From: an uncultured Tepidimonas sp.
Lineage (GTDB): Bacteria > Pseudomonadota > Gammaproteobacteria > Burkholderiales > Burkholderiaceae_C
Assembly (NCBI GenBank): GCA_937949455.1
Contig: CALEDU010000245.1
Location: 1 to 6,466, forward strand
Direction: 5' to 3'
Length of the DNA stretch: 6,466 bases
The translations under genes were made by a program, and so were the position numbers. Position 1 is the first letter of the stretch. Each line of letters opens with the position of its first letter. Below are positions 1 through 5,302 of the stretch, in pieces. The notes below the pieces were generated by a model that was given only the letters and a program-made list of their open reading frames with translations, did no database searches and was not told the DNA's origin.

Positions 1-30
1 ATGGGCACTCGGGCGCACAGGCCCAGCGCA

Positions 31-55
31 AGGTTATATCATCGGGCCCATTGTA
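31..55. promoter_or_regulatory. AT-rich patch upstream of fur, possible promoter region
   Basis: This is the only AT-rich stretch in the otherwise GC-rich 97 bases before fur. It contains TTATAT on the plus strand (34-39). On the minus strand it contains TATAAC (38-33) and TACAAT (55-50), each of which could serve as a -10 element. I see no convincing -35 at the right spacing for any of them. No recognisable Fur box (GATAATGATNATCATTATC-like) is present. It may hold the fur promoter or a divergent promoter for a gene to the left of the window, but this is weak inference. Confidence 0.2.
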
Positions 56-97
56 GTGGCGCGCGCCCCGAGCCGCCCGCACCCACACTCCGCACAC

Positions 98-538
98 ATG
101 TCAGGCATCGAAGAACTCAAGAACACGGGGCTCAAGGCCACGTTGCCGCGACTGAAGATCCTGGAGATCTTTCAGTCGGGGCGCCAGCGCCACATGACGG
201 CCGAGGACGTCTTCAAGGTGCTGCTGGATGAGCAATCCGACATTGGCCTGGCCACCGTATACCGGGTGCTGATGCAGTTCGAGCAGGCTGGCATCCTGGT
301 GCGCAGCAACTTCGAGTCCGGCAAGGCGGTCTATGAGCTCAACGAAGGGCAGCATCATGACCATCTGGTGTGCCTGGACTGCGGGCGAGTGGAGGAGTTC
401 TACGATGCCGAGATCGAGCGGCGCCAGCAAGCCATCGCGCAGGAACGGGGTTTTGCCCTTCAAGAGCATGCGCTGTCGCTGTATGCCCACTGCCAGCTGA
501 GCGATTGCCCCCACCGCAGCCGGCAACGGCGGGGCTGA
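98..538 (+). CDS. fur: Ferric uptake regulator Fur
   Basis: A 146-residue metal-dependent repressor that in proteobacteria uses Fe2+ as co-repressor and binds Fur boxes at iron-uptake promoters. The N-terminal winged-helix DNA-binding domain spans about residues 1-84 and includes the recognition-helix motif GLATVYRVL (50-58). The C-terminal dimerisation and metal domain carries HHDH (86-89), the zinc cysteines C92/C95 (CLDC) and a second pair C132/C137. H32, E80, H87 and H89 match the positions of the known E. coli Fur metal ligands, so metal binding looks intact. Length is normal for the family. I chose ATG 98 because the protein then starts like other Fur proteins ([15 protein letters not shown]). 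A GTG at 56 would add 14 proline- and histidine-rich residues. No good Shine-Dalgarno precedes 98. The gene converges on hprK with only 18 bases between the stop codons and no clear terminator. Confidence 0.96.
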   Translation: MSGIEELKNTGLKATLPRLKILEIFQSGRQRHMTAEDVFKVLLDEQSDIGLATVYRVLMQFEQAGILVRSNFESGKAVYELNEGQHHDHLVCLDCGRVEEFYDAEIERRQQAIAQERGFALQEHALSLYAHCQLSDCPHRSRQRRG

Positions 539-556
539 AGGGCGGTCAGCCTGGGA

Positions 557-1507
557 TCAGTCGTCGCGCAGCATGGCGGCACGCTGGCGTTGCACGAATT
601 CTTGGTAGGTGTCGATGCCGCGCAACTGCAAAATGGCATTGCGCACGGCGGCTTCCACCAGCACGGCAATATTGCGCCCCGCCACCACCGGAATGATGGC
701 CTTGCGGATGGCGACACCGAGTACATCCTGGTAGATGGGTTCGCTGGGTAGGCGCTCGTATTCGCGCTCCAGCGTCGCCAGGCGAACCAGGTGCACGATC
801 AAGCGCAAGCGCATCTTGCGTCGTACGGCCGTCTCGCCAAAGATGGCCTTGATGTCCAGCAGGCCAATGCCACGCACCTCCAGCAGGTTTTGCAGCAGAT
901 CGGGGCAGCGGCCCTCGACGATGGTCTGGTTGACGCGATAGACATCGACTGCGTCGTCGGCCACCAGCCCATGCCCGCGCGAGATCAACTCCAGTCCCAG
1001 TTCGCTCTTGCCCAGGCCGGATTCGCCGGTGATCAGCACGCCCAACCCCAGGATATCCATGAACACGCCATGCATCGTCGTGCGTTCGGCGAAATGGCGC
1101 GACAGGTAGGCGCGCAACACGTCGATGACGAACGCCGCCGAGGCCGCGGTGGCAAAAAGCGGGATGTGGGCGCGCTCGCACATCGCCACCAGCTCGGCGG
1201 GCGGGGTCTGGTCGTCTGCGACGACGAGCAGCGGCGGCTCCAGTGTGACGATGCGCGCGACCCGGCGCCGACAGTCCTCCACCGTCGCGTTGTGCAAATA
1301 CGCAACCTCGCGCACGCCCAGCACTTGGGCGCGGTAAGGGTGAATGTAGTTGAGATAGCCCACCAGGTCGGCCCCCGAGCGCGCCTCGGCGACTGCCTTA
1401 TCGTCAAAGCGCCGTTCGGATGCCGTTTGCCCCGCGACCCACTGCCATTTCAGGGTCTCGCGATGGTCCTCGAACAGGGCGTCGGCACTGACGGCGCTGG
1501 GTTTCAT
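557..1507 (-). CDS. hprK: HPr kinase/phosphorylase
   Basis: A 316-residue bifunctional enzyme. It phosphorylates a regulatory serine of the phosphocarrier HPr using ATP and reverses this by phosphorolysis. In betaproteobacteria it works with an incomplete PTS that is thought to be regulatory rather than sugar-transporting. The N-terminal domain (about 8-140) includes [17 protein letters not shown]. The kinase domain follows, with H146, the Walker A motif GESGLGKS (161-168), the acidic pair in LVADDAV (182-188), the family signature [16 protein letters not shown] (211-226) and the C-terminal [15 protein letters not shown] (276-290). Start ATG 1507 is preferred because it lies 37 bases after the ptsN stop and gives family length. 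The frame stays open 96 bases further upstream into ptsN. No clear Shine-Dalgarno precedes it, but a hairpin does. It is the last gene of the hpf-ptsN-hprK run. rapZ, a common downstream neighbour in related bacteria, is not here. Confidence 0.96.
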   Translation of the reverse strand: MKPSAVSADALFEDHRETLKWQWVAGQTASERRFDDKAVAEARSGADLVGYLNYIHPYRAQVLGVREVAYLHNATVEDCRRRVARIVTLEPPLLVVADDQTPPAELVAMCERAHIPLFATAASAAFVIDVLRAYLSRHFAERTTMHGVFMDILGLGVLITGESGLGKSELGLELISRGHGLVADDAVDVYRVNQTIVEGRCPDLLQNLLEVRGIGLLDIKAIFGETAVRRKMRLRLIVHLVRLATLEREYERLPSEPIYQDVLGVAIRKAIIPVVAGRNIAVLVEAAVRNAILQLRGIDTYQEFVQRQRAAMLRDD

Positions 1508-1518
1508 GGGGGGTGAGT

Positions 1519-1537
1519 TGGCGGCATGCAGCCGCCA
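1519..1537 (-). promoter_or_regulatory. Intercistronic hairpin between ptsN and hprK
   Basis: A perfect 7-bp inverted repeat (TGGCGGC at 1519-1525, GCCGCCA at 1531-1537) with a 5-base loop fills half of the 37-base gap between ptsN and hprK. In the minus-strand mRNA it lies 11 bases before the hprK ATG, where a Shine-Dalgarno would be expected and is not evident. No U-run follows, so it is unlikely to be a terminator. It may affect hprK initiation or protect an mRNA end after processing; the function is inferred. Confidence 0.5.
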
Positions 1538-1544
1538 CGCGCAA

Positions 1545-2015
1545 TCAGACCGCTGCGTGGGTGGATTGCCAGCCCGCGACCAGGCCGTGCAAAGTGGCGG
1601 CATTGTCCGCGTTGCGCATTTTTTCGCGCAAGGCCGCGTCGCTCAACAACTCGGCGATTTCAGACAGGATCTCCAGATGCTTCTGGGTGGCCGCTTCGGG
1701 CACCAGCAAAAAGATCAGCAGATTGACGGGTTGCTCGTCCGGCGCATCGAAACCGATCGGCTGGGCCAGCTGAAACACCGCCGCCATGGGTTGCTTGAGG
1801 CCTTTGATACGCCCGTGCGGGATGGCCACACCGTGGCCCAGCCCGGTGGAGCCCAGGCGCTCGCGGGCAAACAGGCTGTCGGTGACGAGGGCGCGGTTGA
1901 GTCCGTGCAGGGATTCAAACAGCAGACCGGCCTCCTCGAACGCGCGCTTCTTGCTCGTGGCCTCGACGGCCACCAGCACGTGCTCGGGCGGCAGGATCGC
2001 AGAAAGTCGGTTCAT
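1545..2015 (-). CDS. ptsN: Nitrogen regulatory PTS protein EIIA-Ntr (PtsN)
   Basis: A 156-residue cytoplasmic EIIA domain of the fructose/mannitol type, terminal phosphoacceptor of the nitrogen PTS (PtsP to NPr/HPr to PtsN). In other bacteria it regulates potassium transport, nitrogen and carbon balance and envelope stress instead of moving sugar. The active-site histidine is H67 in [12 protein letters not shown] (58-69), the conserved EIIA-Ntr signature. Length matches the family. Start ATG 2015 has a Shine-Dalgarno, GAGG (2028-2025), nine bases upstream. That site sits in a small hairpin, and a ten-codon ORF ends across the start codon. It lies 129 bases downstream of hpf, with a terminator-like structure between them, and 37 bases upstream of hprK, which supports joint control with HPr kinase. 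Confidence 0.95.
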   Translation of the reverse strand: MNRLSAILPPEHVLVAVEATSKKRAFEEAGLLFESLHGLNRALVTDSLFARERLGSTGLGHGVAIPHGRIKGLKQPMAAVFQLAQPIGFDAPDEQPVNLLIFLLVPEAATQKHLEILSEIAELLSDAALREKMRNADNAATLHGLVAGWQSTHAAV

Positions 2016-2044
2016 CGGGGTATGCCTCGAAACGAGGGAGTCAT
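2012..2044 (-). CDS. Possible ten-residue leader peptide overlapping the ptsN start
   Basis: A short ORF encodes [10 protein letters not shown] and stops at TGA 2014-2012, overlapping the ptsN start codon as ATGA. That arrangement allows translational coupling. Its start ATG at 2044-2042 is preceded by a G-run (GGGGG) four bases upstream, a weak ribosome binding site at best. It reads through the hairpin that contains the ptsN Shine-Dalgarno, so a ribosome on it would open that hairpin. It is too short to judge by codon bias and may be chance. Confidence 0.25.
   Translation of the reverse strand: MTPSFRGIPR
2025..2037 (-). promoter_or_regulatory. Hairpin covering the ptsN Shine-Dalgarno
   Basis: CCTCG (2025-2029) and CGAGG (2033-2037) form a perfect 5-bp stem with a 3-base loop. 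In the ptsN mRNA the 3' arm is CGAGG, which contains the Shine-Dalgarno GAGG (2028-2025) nine bases before the ATG. Folding would hide the ribosome site. The stem is short, so any effect on ptsN translation is inference. Confidence 0.4.
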
Positions 2045-2078
2045 TATGCCCCCATCACCGCCGCGTTGCCGTCGCCGA

Positions 2079-2112
2079 AAAACGACAAACCGCTTGACCA
2101 GCGGCCAAGCGG
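2079..2112 (-). terminator. Terminator-like hairpin between hpf and ptsN
   Basis: CAAGCGG (2106-2112) and CCGCTTG (2090-2096) form a perfect 7-bp stem plus one G-U pair. In the minus-strand transcript the stem is followed by UUUGUCGUUUUU (about 2089-2078), an interrupted U-tract. It sits just after the hpf stop. It would end, or partly end, transcription after hpf, making ptsN and hprK levels depend on read-through or on another promoter. A CATAAT hexamer (2050-2045) downstream could be a -10 element, but it lacks a good -35. Confidence 0.5.
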
Positions 2113-2144
2113 CGGGCGGCGCTGGAGCGCGGCGATCAGAGCGT

Positions 2145-2477
2145 TCAGACGACCTCGCGCTTGAGTGGCAGGTGGTGGTGATCCTGCGCCTTGTCTTTGT
2201 AGCGCAGCACTTGGCGATCGAGCTTGTCGGCCAGCTCATCGACGGCGGCGTACAGATCGGCGTGCGTGCTTTCGGCGTAAATGTCTTTGCCCTTGACGTG
2301 GATGTTGCATTCCGCCTTTTGGCGGAGATCCTTGTCCTTGGTCTTGTCCACGGACAGCAGGACACGGATGTCCACCACCTGATCGAAATGGCGCGAGATG
2401 CGCTCCAGCTTGGTGGTCACATAATCACGCAGCGCAGGTGTCACTTCGAGATGGTGTCCGCTGATGGTCAGGTTCAT
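2145..2477 (-). CDS. hpf: Short-form ribosome hibernation promoting factor HPF
   Basis: A 110-residue basic protein of the HPF/RaiA (sigma54 modulation) family, which binds the 30S decoding region of idle ribosomes. The short form has only the N-terminal beta-alpha-beta-beta-beta-alpha domain (about 1-95). It begins [20 protein letters not shown] and contains the typical region [32 protein letters not shown] split over residues 65-96. The histidine- and lysine-containing tail ends at 110, so there is no long-form dimerisation domain. The start is well supported by AGGAGG (2489-2484) with a 6-base spacer. It is the first gene of the minus-strand cluster. In many betaproteobacteria rpoN lies directly upstream, but here a divergent patatin-like gene does. 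A promoter and a terminator-like leader hairpin precede it. Confidence 0.94.
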   Translation of the reverse strand: MNLTISGHHLEVTPALRDYVTTKLERISRHFDQVVDIRVLLSVDKTKDKDLRQKAECNIHVKGKDIYAESTHADLYAAVDELADKLDRQVLRYKDKAQDHHHLPLKREVV

Positions 2478-2499
2478 AAAGAGCCTCCTTTTGCTCCTG

Positions 2500-2529
2500 A
2501 AAAAAGGCCCGACAGCCGACGCGCGGGCC
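2500..2529 (-). terminator. Terminator-like hairpin in the hpf leader (possible attenuator)
   Basis: GGCCCG (2506-2511) pairs with CGGGCC (2524-2529) as a perfect 6-bp GC stem with a 12-base loop. In the minus-strand transcript it is followed directly by six U's (2505-2500), which is the form of an intrinsic terminator. It lies between the predicted hpf promoter (2561-2589) and the hpf start codon (2477), so it would stop hpf transcription unless bypassed. A second 5-bp stem (GGGAC 2533-2537 with GTCCC 2549-2553) lies upstream in the same leader. Either this is an attenuator, or it is a relic terminator of a gene once located upstream. Confidence 0.55.
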
Positions 2530-2560
2530 GCAGGGACAGGATTGGACCGTCCCGGCTCTC

Positions 2561-2589
2561 ACTATGCCTGTTTGAAGCCAATGTGACAA
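2561..2589 (-). promoter_or_regulatory. Sigma70-like promoter for hpf
   Basis: On the minus strand, TTGTCA (2589-2584, five of six to TTGACA) and CATAGT (2566-2561, four of six to TATAAT) are separated by exactly 17 bases. Transcription would start near 2554 and give a leader of about 77 bases before hpf, containing the terminator-like hairpin and the strong Shine-Dalgarno. Confidence 0.5.
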
Positions 2590-2687
2590 GCTCCGACTGC
2601 GGCGCAGGCGCGGGGTTTCCCCGAATGGGAAAAGGCGCGGACCGCATGGGATACTGGGTATGTAGCGACGAGCCGCCGAGATGCCGA

Positions 2688-3917
2688 ATGGCCCTGGAAA
2701 CCCTCATCGCCTCCAGCTTTGAAGCGCCGCTGGCCGACCAGCCAAAGCGGCGTGCTTTGGTGCTCATGGGCGGAGGCGCGCGTACGGCTTACCAAGCGGG
2801 TGTGTTACGGGCGCTGGCCAGGCTGTCGAGAAAAGGTCCCTTTCCCTTCCAAATCCTGCTGGGCACATCGGCGGGAGCACTCAACGCGGCCTACCTGGCC
2901 AGCCGCGCGCAGGAGGGCGGGGCCGCCTTGGAGCAGCTGGCCACATTTTGGTCGCGCCTGCGCTCCGGCCAGGTGTATCGATTGGCCACCTGGCGACTGG
3001 GCCCACCCAATTTGTTGACGGCTGGCCTGACCTTGATGCGCCAGGTGCGCCGACACCGCGCGCTGCTAGACACCCGCCCGCTGGTGGACACCCTGCACCA
3101 CCATCTGGATCTGCGGCGCATCGGCGCAGCGCTGGCAGACGGTACGCTGGATGCGCTGGGGGTCACGGCATCGAGCTACACCAGCGGCGAACATTGGACC
3201 TTTTTTCAGGCGGCCAGCGCCGTTTGTGCCCCCTGGCGCCGCCCGGGACGGCGGGCCGAGGCGCAGACGATCGGTGTCGCGCACCTGATGGCATCCGCTG
3301 CGATCCCTTTCCTGTTCCCGGCGGTCCCCTTGCGGGTGGATGGACAGCTGGAATATTTTGGCGACGGCTCGATGCGCCAGCTCTCGCCGCTGTCGGGGGC
3401 GATCCACCTGGGTGCGCGGCAAATTCTGGTCATCGGCGTGGGCCAGCCCCAACGCGCCGGGCTGACCGCCCCACGCACCACAGGCCTGCAAGAACCCAGC
3501 GCAGGCACCATCGCCGGCCACGCCCTGGCCAGTGTGTTTTACGACACGCTGCAGGCCGATGTGGAGCAGGCCCAGCGCGTCAGCCGCACCCTGGCGCAAC
3601 TGCCACCGGCCGTGGCAGCCGCTCTGCCCTACCGCCCGGTCGAGGTGCTGGCACTGCAGCCCAGCGCCTCGCTGGACGAACTGGCGCTCAAACACGTGCA
3701 GGCGCTGCCTGGCACCACGCGCGATACACTCGCCGGCCTGGGGGCGCTGGAGACCCGCCGCAGCGGAACGGGCAGCGCGGCGGCCCTGGCCAGCTATCTG
3801 CTGTTCGAGCCGGACTTCGTCGATGCGCTAATCCGGCTGGGTGAAGCCGATGCGCGCCTGCGCGAGGCCGAGCTGCGTACATTTCTTGACGACGCCCCTG
3901 TCCCCGCAGTGCGATAA
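2688..3917 (+). CDS. Patatin-like phospholipase family protein
   Basis: A 409-residue protein of the bacterial patatin-like (RssA-type) family, serine acyl hydrolases acting on phospholipids or related esters with a Ser-Asp dyad. The motifs are complete: the oxyanion-hole loop GGGAR (28-32), the nucleophile elbow GTSAG with S61 (59-63), and the catalytic Asp in FGDGS (D226). The C-terminal 170 or so residues, after the core, look helical and alanine-rich and have no motif I recognise. No signal peptide or membrane segment is evident, so a cytoplasmic or peripheral location is likely. ATG 2688 is chosen because it starts just ahead of the conserved core. In-frame ATGs at 2646 and 2625 are possible, and none has a strong Shine-Dalgarno. 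Substrate and role are unknown. It is divergent from hpf, and its stop codon overlaps the probable corA promoter. Confidence 0.88.
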   Translation: MALETLIASSFEAPLADQPKRRALVLMGGGARTAYQAGVLRALARLSRKGPFPFQILLGTSAGALNAAYLASRAQEGGAALEQLATFWSRLRSGQVYRLATWRLGPPNLLTAGLTLMRQVRRHRALLDTRPLVDTLHHHLDLRRIGAALADGTLDALGVTASSYTSGEHWTFFQAASAVCAPWRRPGRRAEAQTIGVAHLMASAAIPFLFPAVPLRVDGQLEYFGDGSMRQLSPLSGAIHLGARQILVIGVGQPQRAGLTAPRTTGLQEPSAGTIAGHALASVFYDTLQADVEQAQRVSRTLAQLPPAVAAALPYRPVEVLALQPSASLDELALKHVQALPGTTRDTLAGLGALETRRSGTGSAAALASYLLFEPDFVDALIRLGEADARLREAELRTFLDDAPVPAVR

Positions 3918-3918
3918 T
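3910..3918 (+). promoter_or_regulatory. Extended -10 promoter for the corA leader
   Basis: TGCGATAAT is a TGn-extended -10 whose hexamer GATAAT matches TATAAT at five of six positions. It overlaps the TAA stop of the patatin-like gene (3915-3917). TTGACG at 3886-3891 resembles a -35 but is 21 bases away, too far for normal spacing, so the extended -10 reading is preferred. Transcription would start near 3925 and give a leader of about 180 bases before corA. Confidence 0.45.
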
Positions 3919-3947
3919 CGTTCATATTCGTACTTTGGAGTTCGACC

Positions 3948-3998
3948 GTGGAAAGCAGCCCTAGTTGCGTGCTTTCGACACCGGACCGCCAGGCCTGA
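3948..3998 (+). CDS. Upstream leader ORF of corA (CorL-like in position)
   Basis: A 16-codon ORF encoding MESSPSCVLSTPDRQA, with a GTG start and a TGA stop at 3996-3998. It has a good Shine-Dalgarno, GGAG (3937-3940), with a 7-base spacer, better than that of corA itself. The ORF contains the whole 5' arm of the long corA leader hairpin (3969-3992), so a translating ribosome would unfold the leader. It includes two proline codons and several codons that look uncommon for this GC-rich DNA (AGT, CTT, ACA). Salmonella corA is known to be controlled by a short upstream ORF, corL, together with Rho. This one is analogous in place and layout, with no sequence relation that I can see. Too short for proof by bias alone. 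Confidence 0.5.
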   Translation: MESSPSCVLSTPDRQA

Positions 3999-4059
3999 TG
4001 CCTCTGCAGACATGACTGGGGGGCCCGAAGTGGCTCTGGCGGCCCGTGATCGAAAGCAC
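3969..4059 (+). ncRNA. Long structured hairpin in the corA leader
   Basis: The segment 3969-3992 pairs in a single unbroken register with 4036-4059. It has 10 bp (GTGCTTTCGA with TCGAAAGCAC), a symmetric 3x3 internal loop, 3 bp (3982-3984 with 4044-4046), one mismatch, then 7 bp (CCGCCAG 3986-3992 with CTGGCGG 4036-4042). The apical part (3993-4035) pairs only weakly. About 20 bp in a symmetric arrangement is unlikely by chance. It lies directly in front of corA and its 5' arm is inside the leader ORF. I do not see the conserved cores of the M-box (ykoK) or yybP-ykoY riboswitches. It is a cis-regulatory RNA candidate rather than a free RNA. Confidence 0.6.
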
Positions 4060-4070
4060 CCCCCGATCAC
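4046..4070 (+). promoter_or_regulatory. Alternative hairpin competing with the long corA leader hairpin
   Basis: GTGATCG (4046-4052) and CGATCAC (4064-4070) form a perfect 7-bp stem with an 11-base loop. Its 5' arm reuses bases 4046 and 4050-4052 and its loop includes 4053-4059, all of which belong to the 3' arm of the long hairpin. The two folds therefore exclude each other. No U-run follows directly, so it is probably not an intrinsic terminator. Confidence 0.5.
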
Positions 4071-4093
4071 CGTCGCCCCCATTTTCGCCCACC
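4057..4093 (+). promoter_or_regulatory. C-rich, G-poor tract, possible Rho loading site
   Basis: In these 37 bases 22 are C and only 4 are G, a clear strand bias in DNA that is otherwise balanced GC-rich. It lies in the non-coding part of the corA leader, downstream of the leader ORF and upstream of the corA ribosome site. C-rich, G-poor RNA that is not translated is the typical loading substrate of Rho. Whether Rho acts here is inference. Confidence 0.35.
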
Positions 4094-4104
4094 GGAAGCG
4101 CCCC

Positions 4105-5091
4105 ATGCTCAATGTCTTCACGCTCGTCAACGGCCGCCTGTTTCAGGAAGAAATCGACTCCCTGGAGGACCTGGCTCGCTTCAAACCCATTTGGGTCGAC
4201 ATGGAGTCGCCAACGCCCGAGGAGCGGCGCTGGGTACGCCAGCACTTTGGGCTGTCCATCCCCGAAGACGCCATCGACGACGACATCGAGGAGTCAGCCC
4301 GCTTCTTCGAGGAAGACAACGGCGAGTTGCATGTGCGCTCGGACTTCCTCATCGCCGACGAGGACGATCCGCGCCATGTACGGGTGGCCTTCATTCTGAA
4401 CGACCGCAATCCAGACTTCAAAAGTCATGGTGTATTGTTCTCCATCCACGACGAAGATGTCCCGGTCTTTCGCCTGCTGCGGCTGCGCGCGCGGCGCATG
4501 CCGGGCCTGATCGACGATGCCAAGGATGTGCTGCTGAGCCTGTACGACACCGATGCGGAGTACTGCGCCGACACGCTCGAGGACATTTACGACGACTTGG
4601 AGCGCATCAGCACCAAAGTGCTGTCAGGGCAGGTGACGGATGACATCGCGACCGAGGTGCTGGGTGCCATCGCCCGCCACGAGGACATGTCGGGCCGTAT
4701 CCGCCGCAACATGATGGATACGCGGCGCGCGGTCAGCTTCATGATGCGCTCGCGCATGCTGTCGGCTGAGCAGTTCGAGGACGCCCGCCAGATCCTGCGC
4801 GACCTGGACTCGCTGGACAGCCACACCGCGTTCCTATTCGATAAGATCAACTTCCTGATGGATGCCACGATCGGCTTCATCAACATCAACCAGAACAAGA
4901 TCATCAAGATCTTCTCGGTGGCGTCAGTCGCGCTGCTGCCGCCGACGTTGATCGCCAGCATCTACGGCATGAACTTCCAGTACATGCCCGAGCTGAACCA
5001 ACCCTGGGGCTATCCAGCCGCGTTGGCGCTGATGGTGGCCAGCGCCGTGGGGCCGATGTTGTACTTCCGCAAGCGCGGCTGGCTCAAATGA
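4105..5091 (+). CDS. corA: CorA-family magnesium/cobalt transporter
   Basis: A 328-residue inner-membrane channel subunit; the family forms pentamers that admit Mg2+ (and Co2+) and close when cytoplasmic Mg2+ is high. The large acidic cytoplasmic N-terminal domain (about 1-250) has many Asp/Glu residues (for example IDDDIEE, 57-63) and ends in the long pore helix. Transmembrane helix 1 is about 268-288 and ends in the hallmark YGMNF (287-291). The periplasmic loop carries MPEL (294-297). Transmembrane helix 2 is about 303-321, followed by the basic end FRKRGWLK. Length is normal. ATG 4105 is the family-like start, with GGAAG (4094-4098) six bases upstream; the frame is open back to 3841 but that part is leader. 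The leader suggests post-initiation control. Confidence 0.95.
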   Translation: MLNVFTLVNGRLFQEEIDSLEDLARFKPIWVDMESPTPEERRWVRQHFGLSIPEDAIDDDIEESARFFEEDNGELHVRSDFLIADEDDPRHVRVAFILNDRNPDFKSHGVLFSIHDEDVPVFRLLRLRARRMPGLIDDAKDVLLSLYDTDAEYCADTLEDIYDDLERISTKVLSGQVTDDIATEVLGAIARHEDMSGRIRRNMMDTRRAVSFMMRSRMLSAEQFEDARQILRDLDSLDSHTAFLFDKINFLMDATIGFININQNKIIKIFSVASVALLPPTLIASIYGMNFQYMPELNQPWGYPAALALMVASAVGPMLYFRKRGWLK

Positions 5092-5101
5092 ACCCCCGCT
5101 T

Positions 5102-5117
5102 TGGTGCTGATGCACCA
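5102..5117. terminator. Hairpin just downstream of corA, weak terminator candidate
   Basis: TGGTGC (5102-5107) and GCACCA (5112-5117) form a perfect 6-bp stem with a 4-base loop, ten bases after the corA stop. No T-run follows on either strand, so it is not a standard intrinsic terminator. It may protect the 3' end after Rho-dependent termination. Confidence 0.3.
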
Positions 5118-5162
5118 GGGCGGCACTTCGCCTAAAGAATCGCTGTACCCCCCTCCAGACCG

Positions 5163-5182
5163 GTTACCGTGACATCGGTGAC
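5163..5182. repeat. Second hairpin in the corA-to-IS gap
   Basis: GTTACCG (5163-5169) and CGGTGAC (5176-5182) form a 7-bp stem including one G-U pair, with a 6-base loop. It is followed by GCCCTTTG. Apart from this and the hairpin after corA, I see no gene or clear signal in 5092-5250. Confidence 0.25.
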
Positions 5183-5250
5183 GCCCTTTGTCAGGGGAAC
5201 AACAATCAAGCAAGCCAGTCTTGGGAGCGGGCTTGGTGCCCAAGGTGAAG

Positions 5251-5275
5251 TGACCTGCCCCCTGTAGACGTACCA
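5251..5275 (+). repeat. Left terminal inverted repeat of the IS3-family element
   Basis: It begins TGACCTGCCCCC and matches the inverted right end (6218-6193) over the first 12 bases and again over CGTACCA (5269-5275). A diverged six-base middle lies between, against seven bases on the right. It lies downstream of the orfB stop. Confidence 0.8.
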
Positions 5276-5302
5276 TTCAAAAGTGGAAGTCCGGGTTCAA
5301 GA

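Noticed and set aside
56..97. GTG at 56 as a longer fur start
   Set aside because: The added 14 residues do not resemble Fur N-termini, whereas ATG 98 gives a standard start and length.
1..231. Plus-strand ORF of 76 codons from the first base
   Set aside because: It overlaps fur in another frame and its composition (Arg, His, Pro, Ala) is typical of a chance frame in GC-rich DNA.
507..535. GCCCC...GGGGC inverted repeat at the end of fur as a fur/hprK terminator
   Set aside because: The stem is interrupted and no T-run follows on either strand.
791..1516. Long plus-strand ORF (241 codons) opposite hprK
   Set aside because: It is a shadow of hprK with no recognisable domain and unlikely composition.
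1506..2687. Plus-strand frame open from 1506 into the patatin-like gene, which would give an 803-residue protein
   Set aside because: The upstream 390 or so codons lie antisense to ptsN and hpf, which are clear genes. Only the part after 2688 has family motifs.
3886..3918. TTGACG and GATAAT as a classical -35/-10 pair
   Set aside because: The spacing is 21 bases, too long. The TG dinucleotide before GATAAT supports an extended -10 reading instead.
3841..4104. In-frame N-terminal extension of corA
   Set aside because: It overlaps the patatin-like gene and the structured leader. CorA family proteins start at the MLNVFTLVNG equivalent, and ATG 4105 has its own ribosome site.
3925..4104. Known Mg2+ or Mn2+ riboswitch (M-box or yybP-ykoY) before corA
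   Set aside because: I could not find the conserved core sequences of either class. The helices seen are arranged differently.
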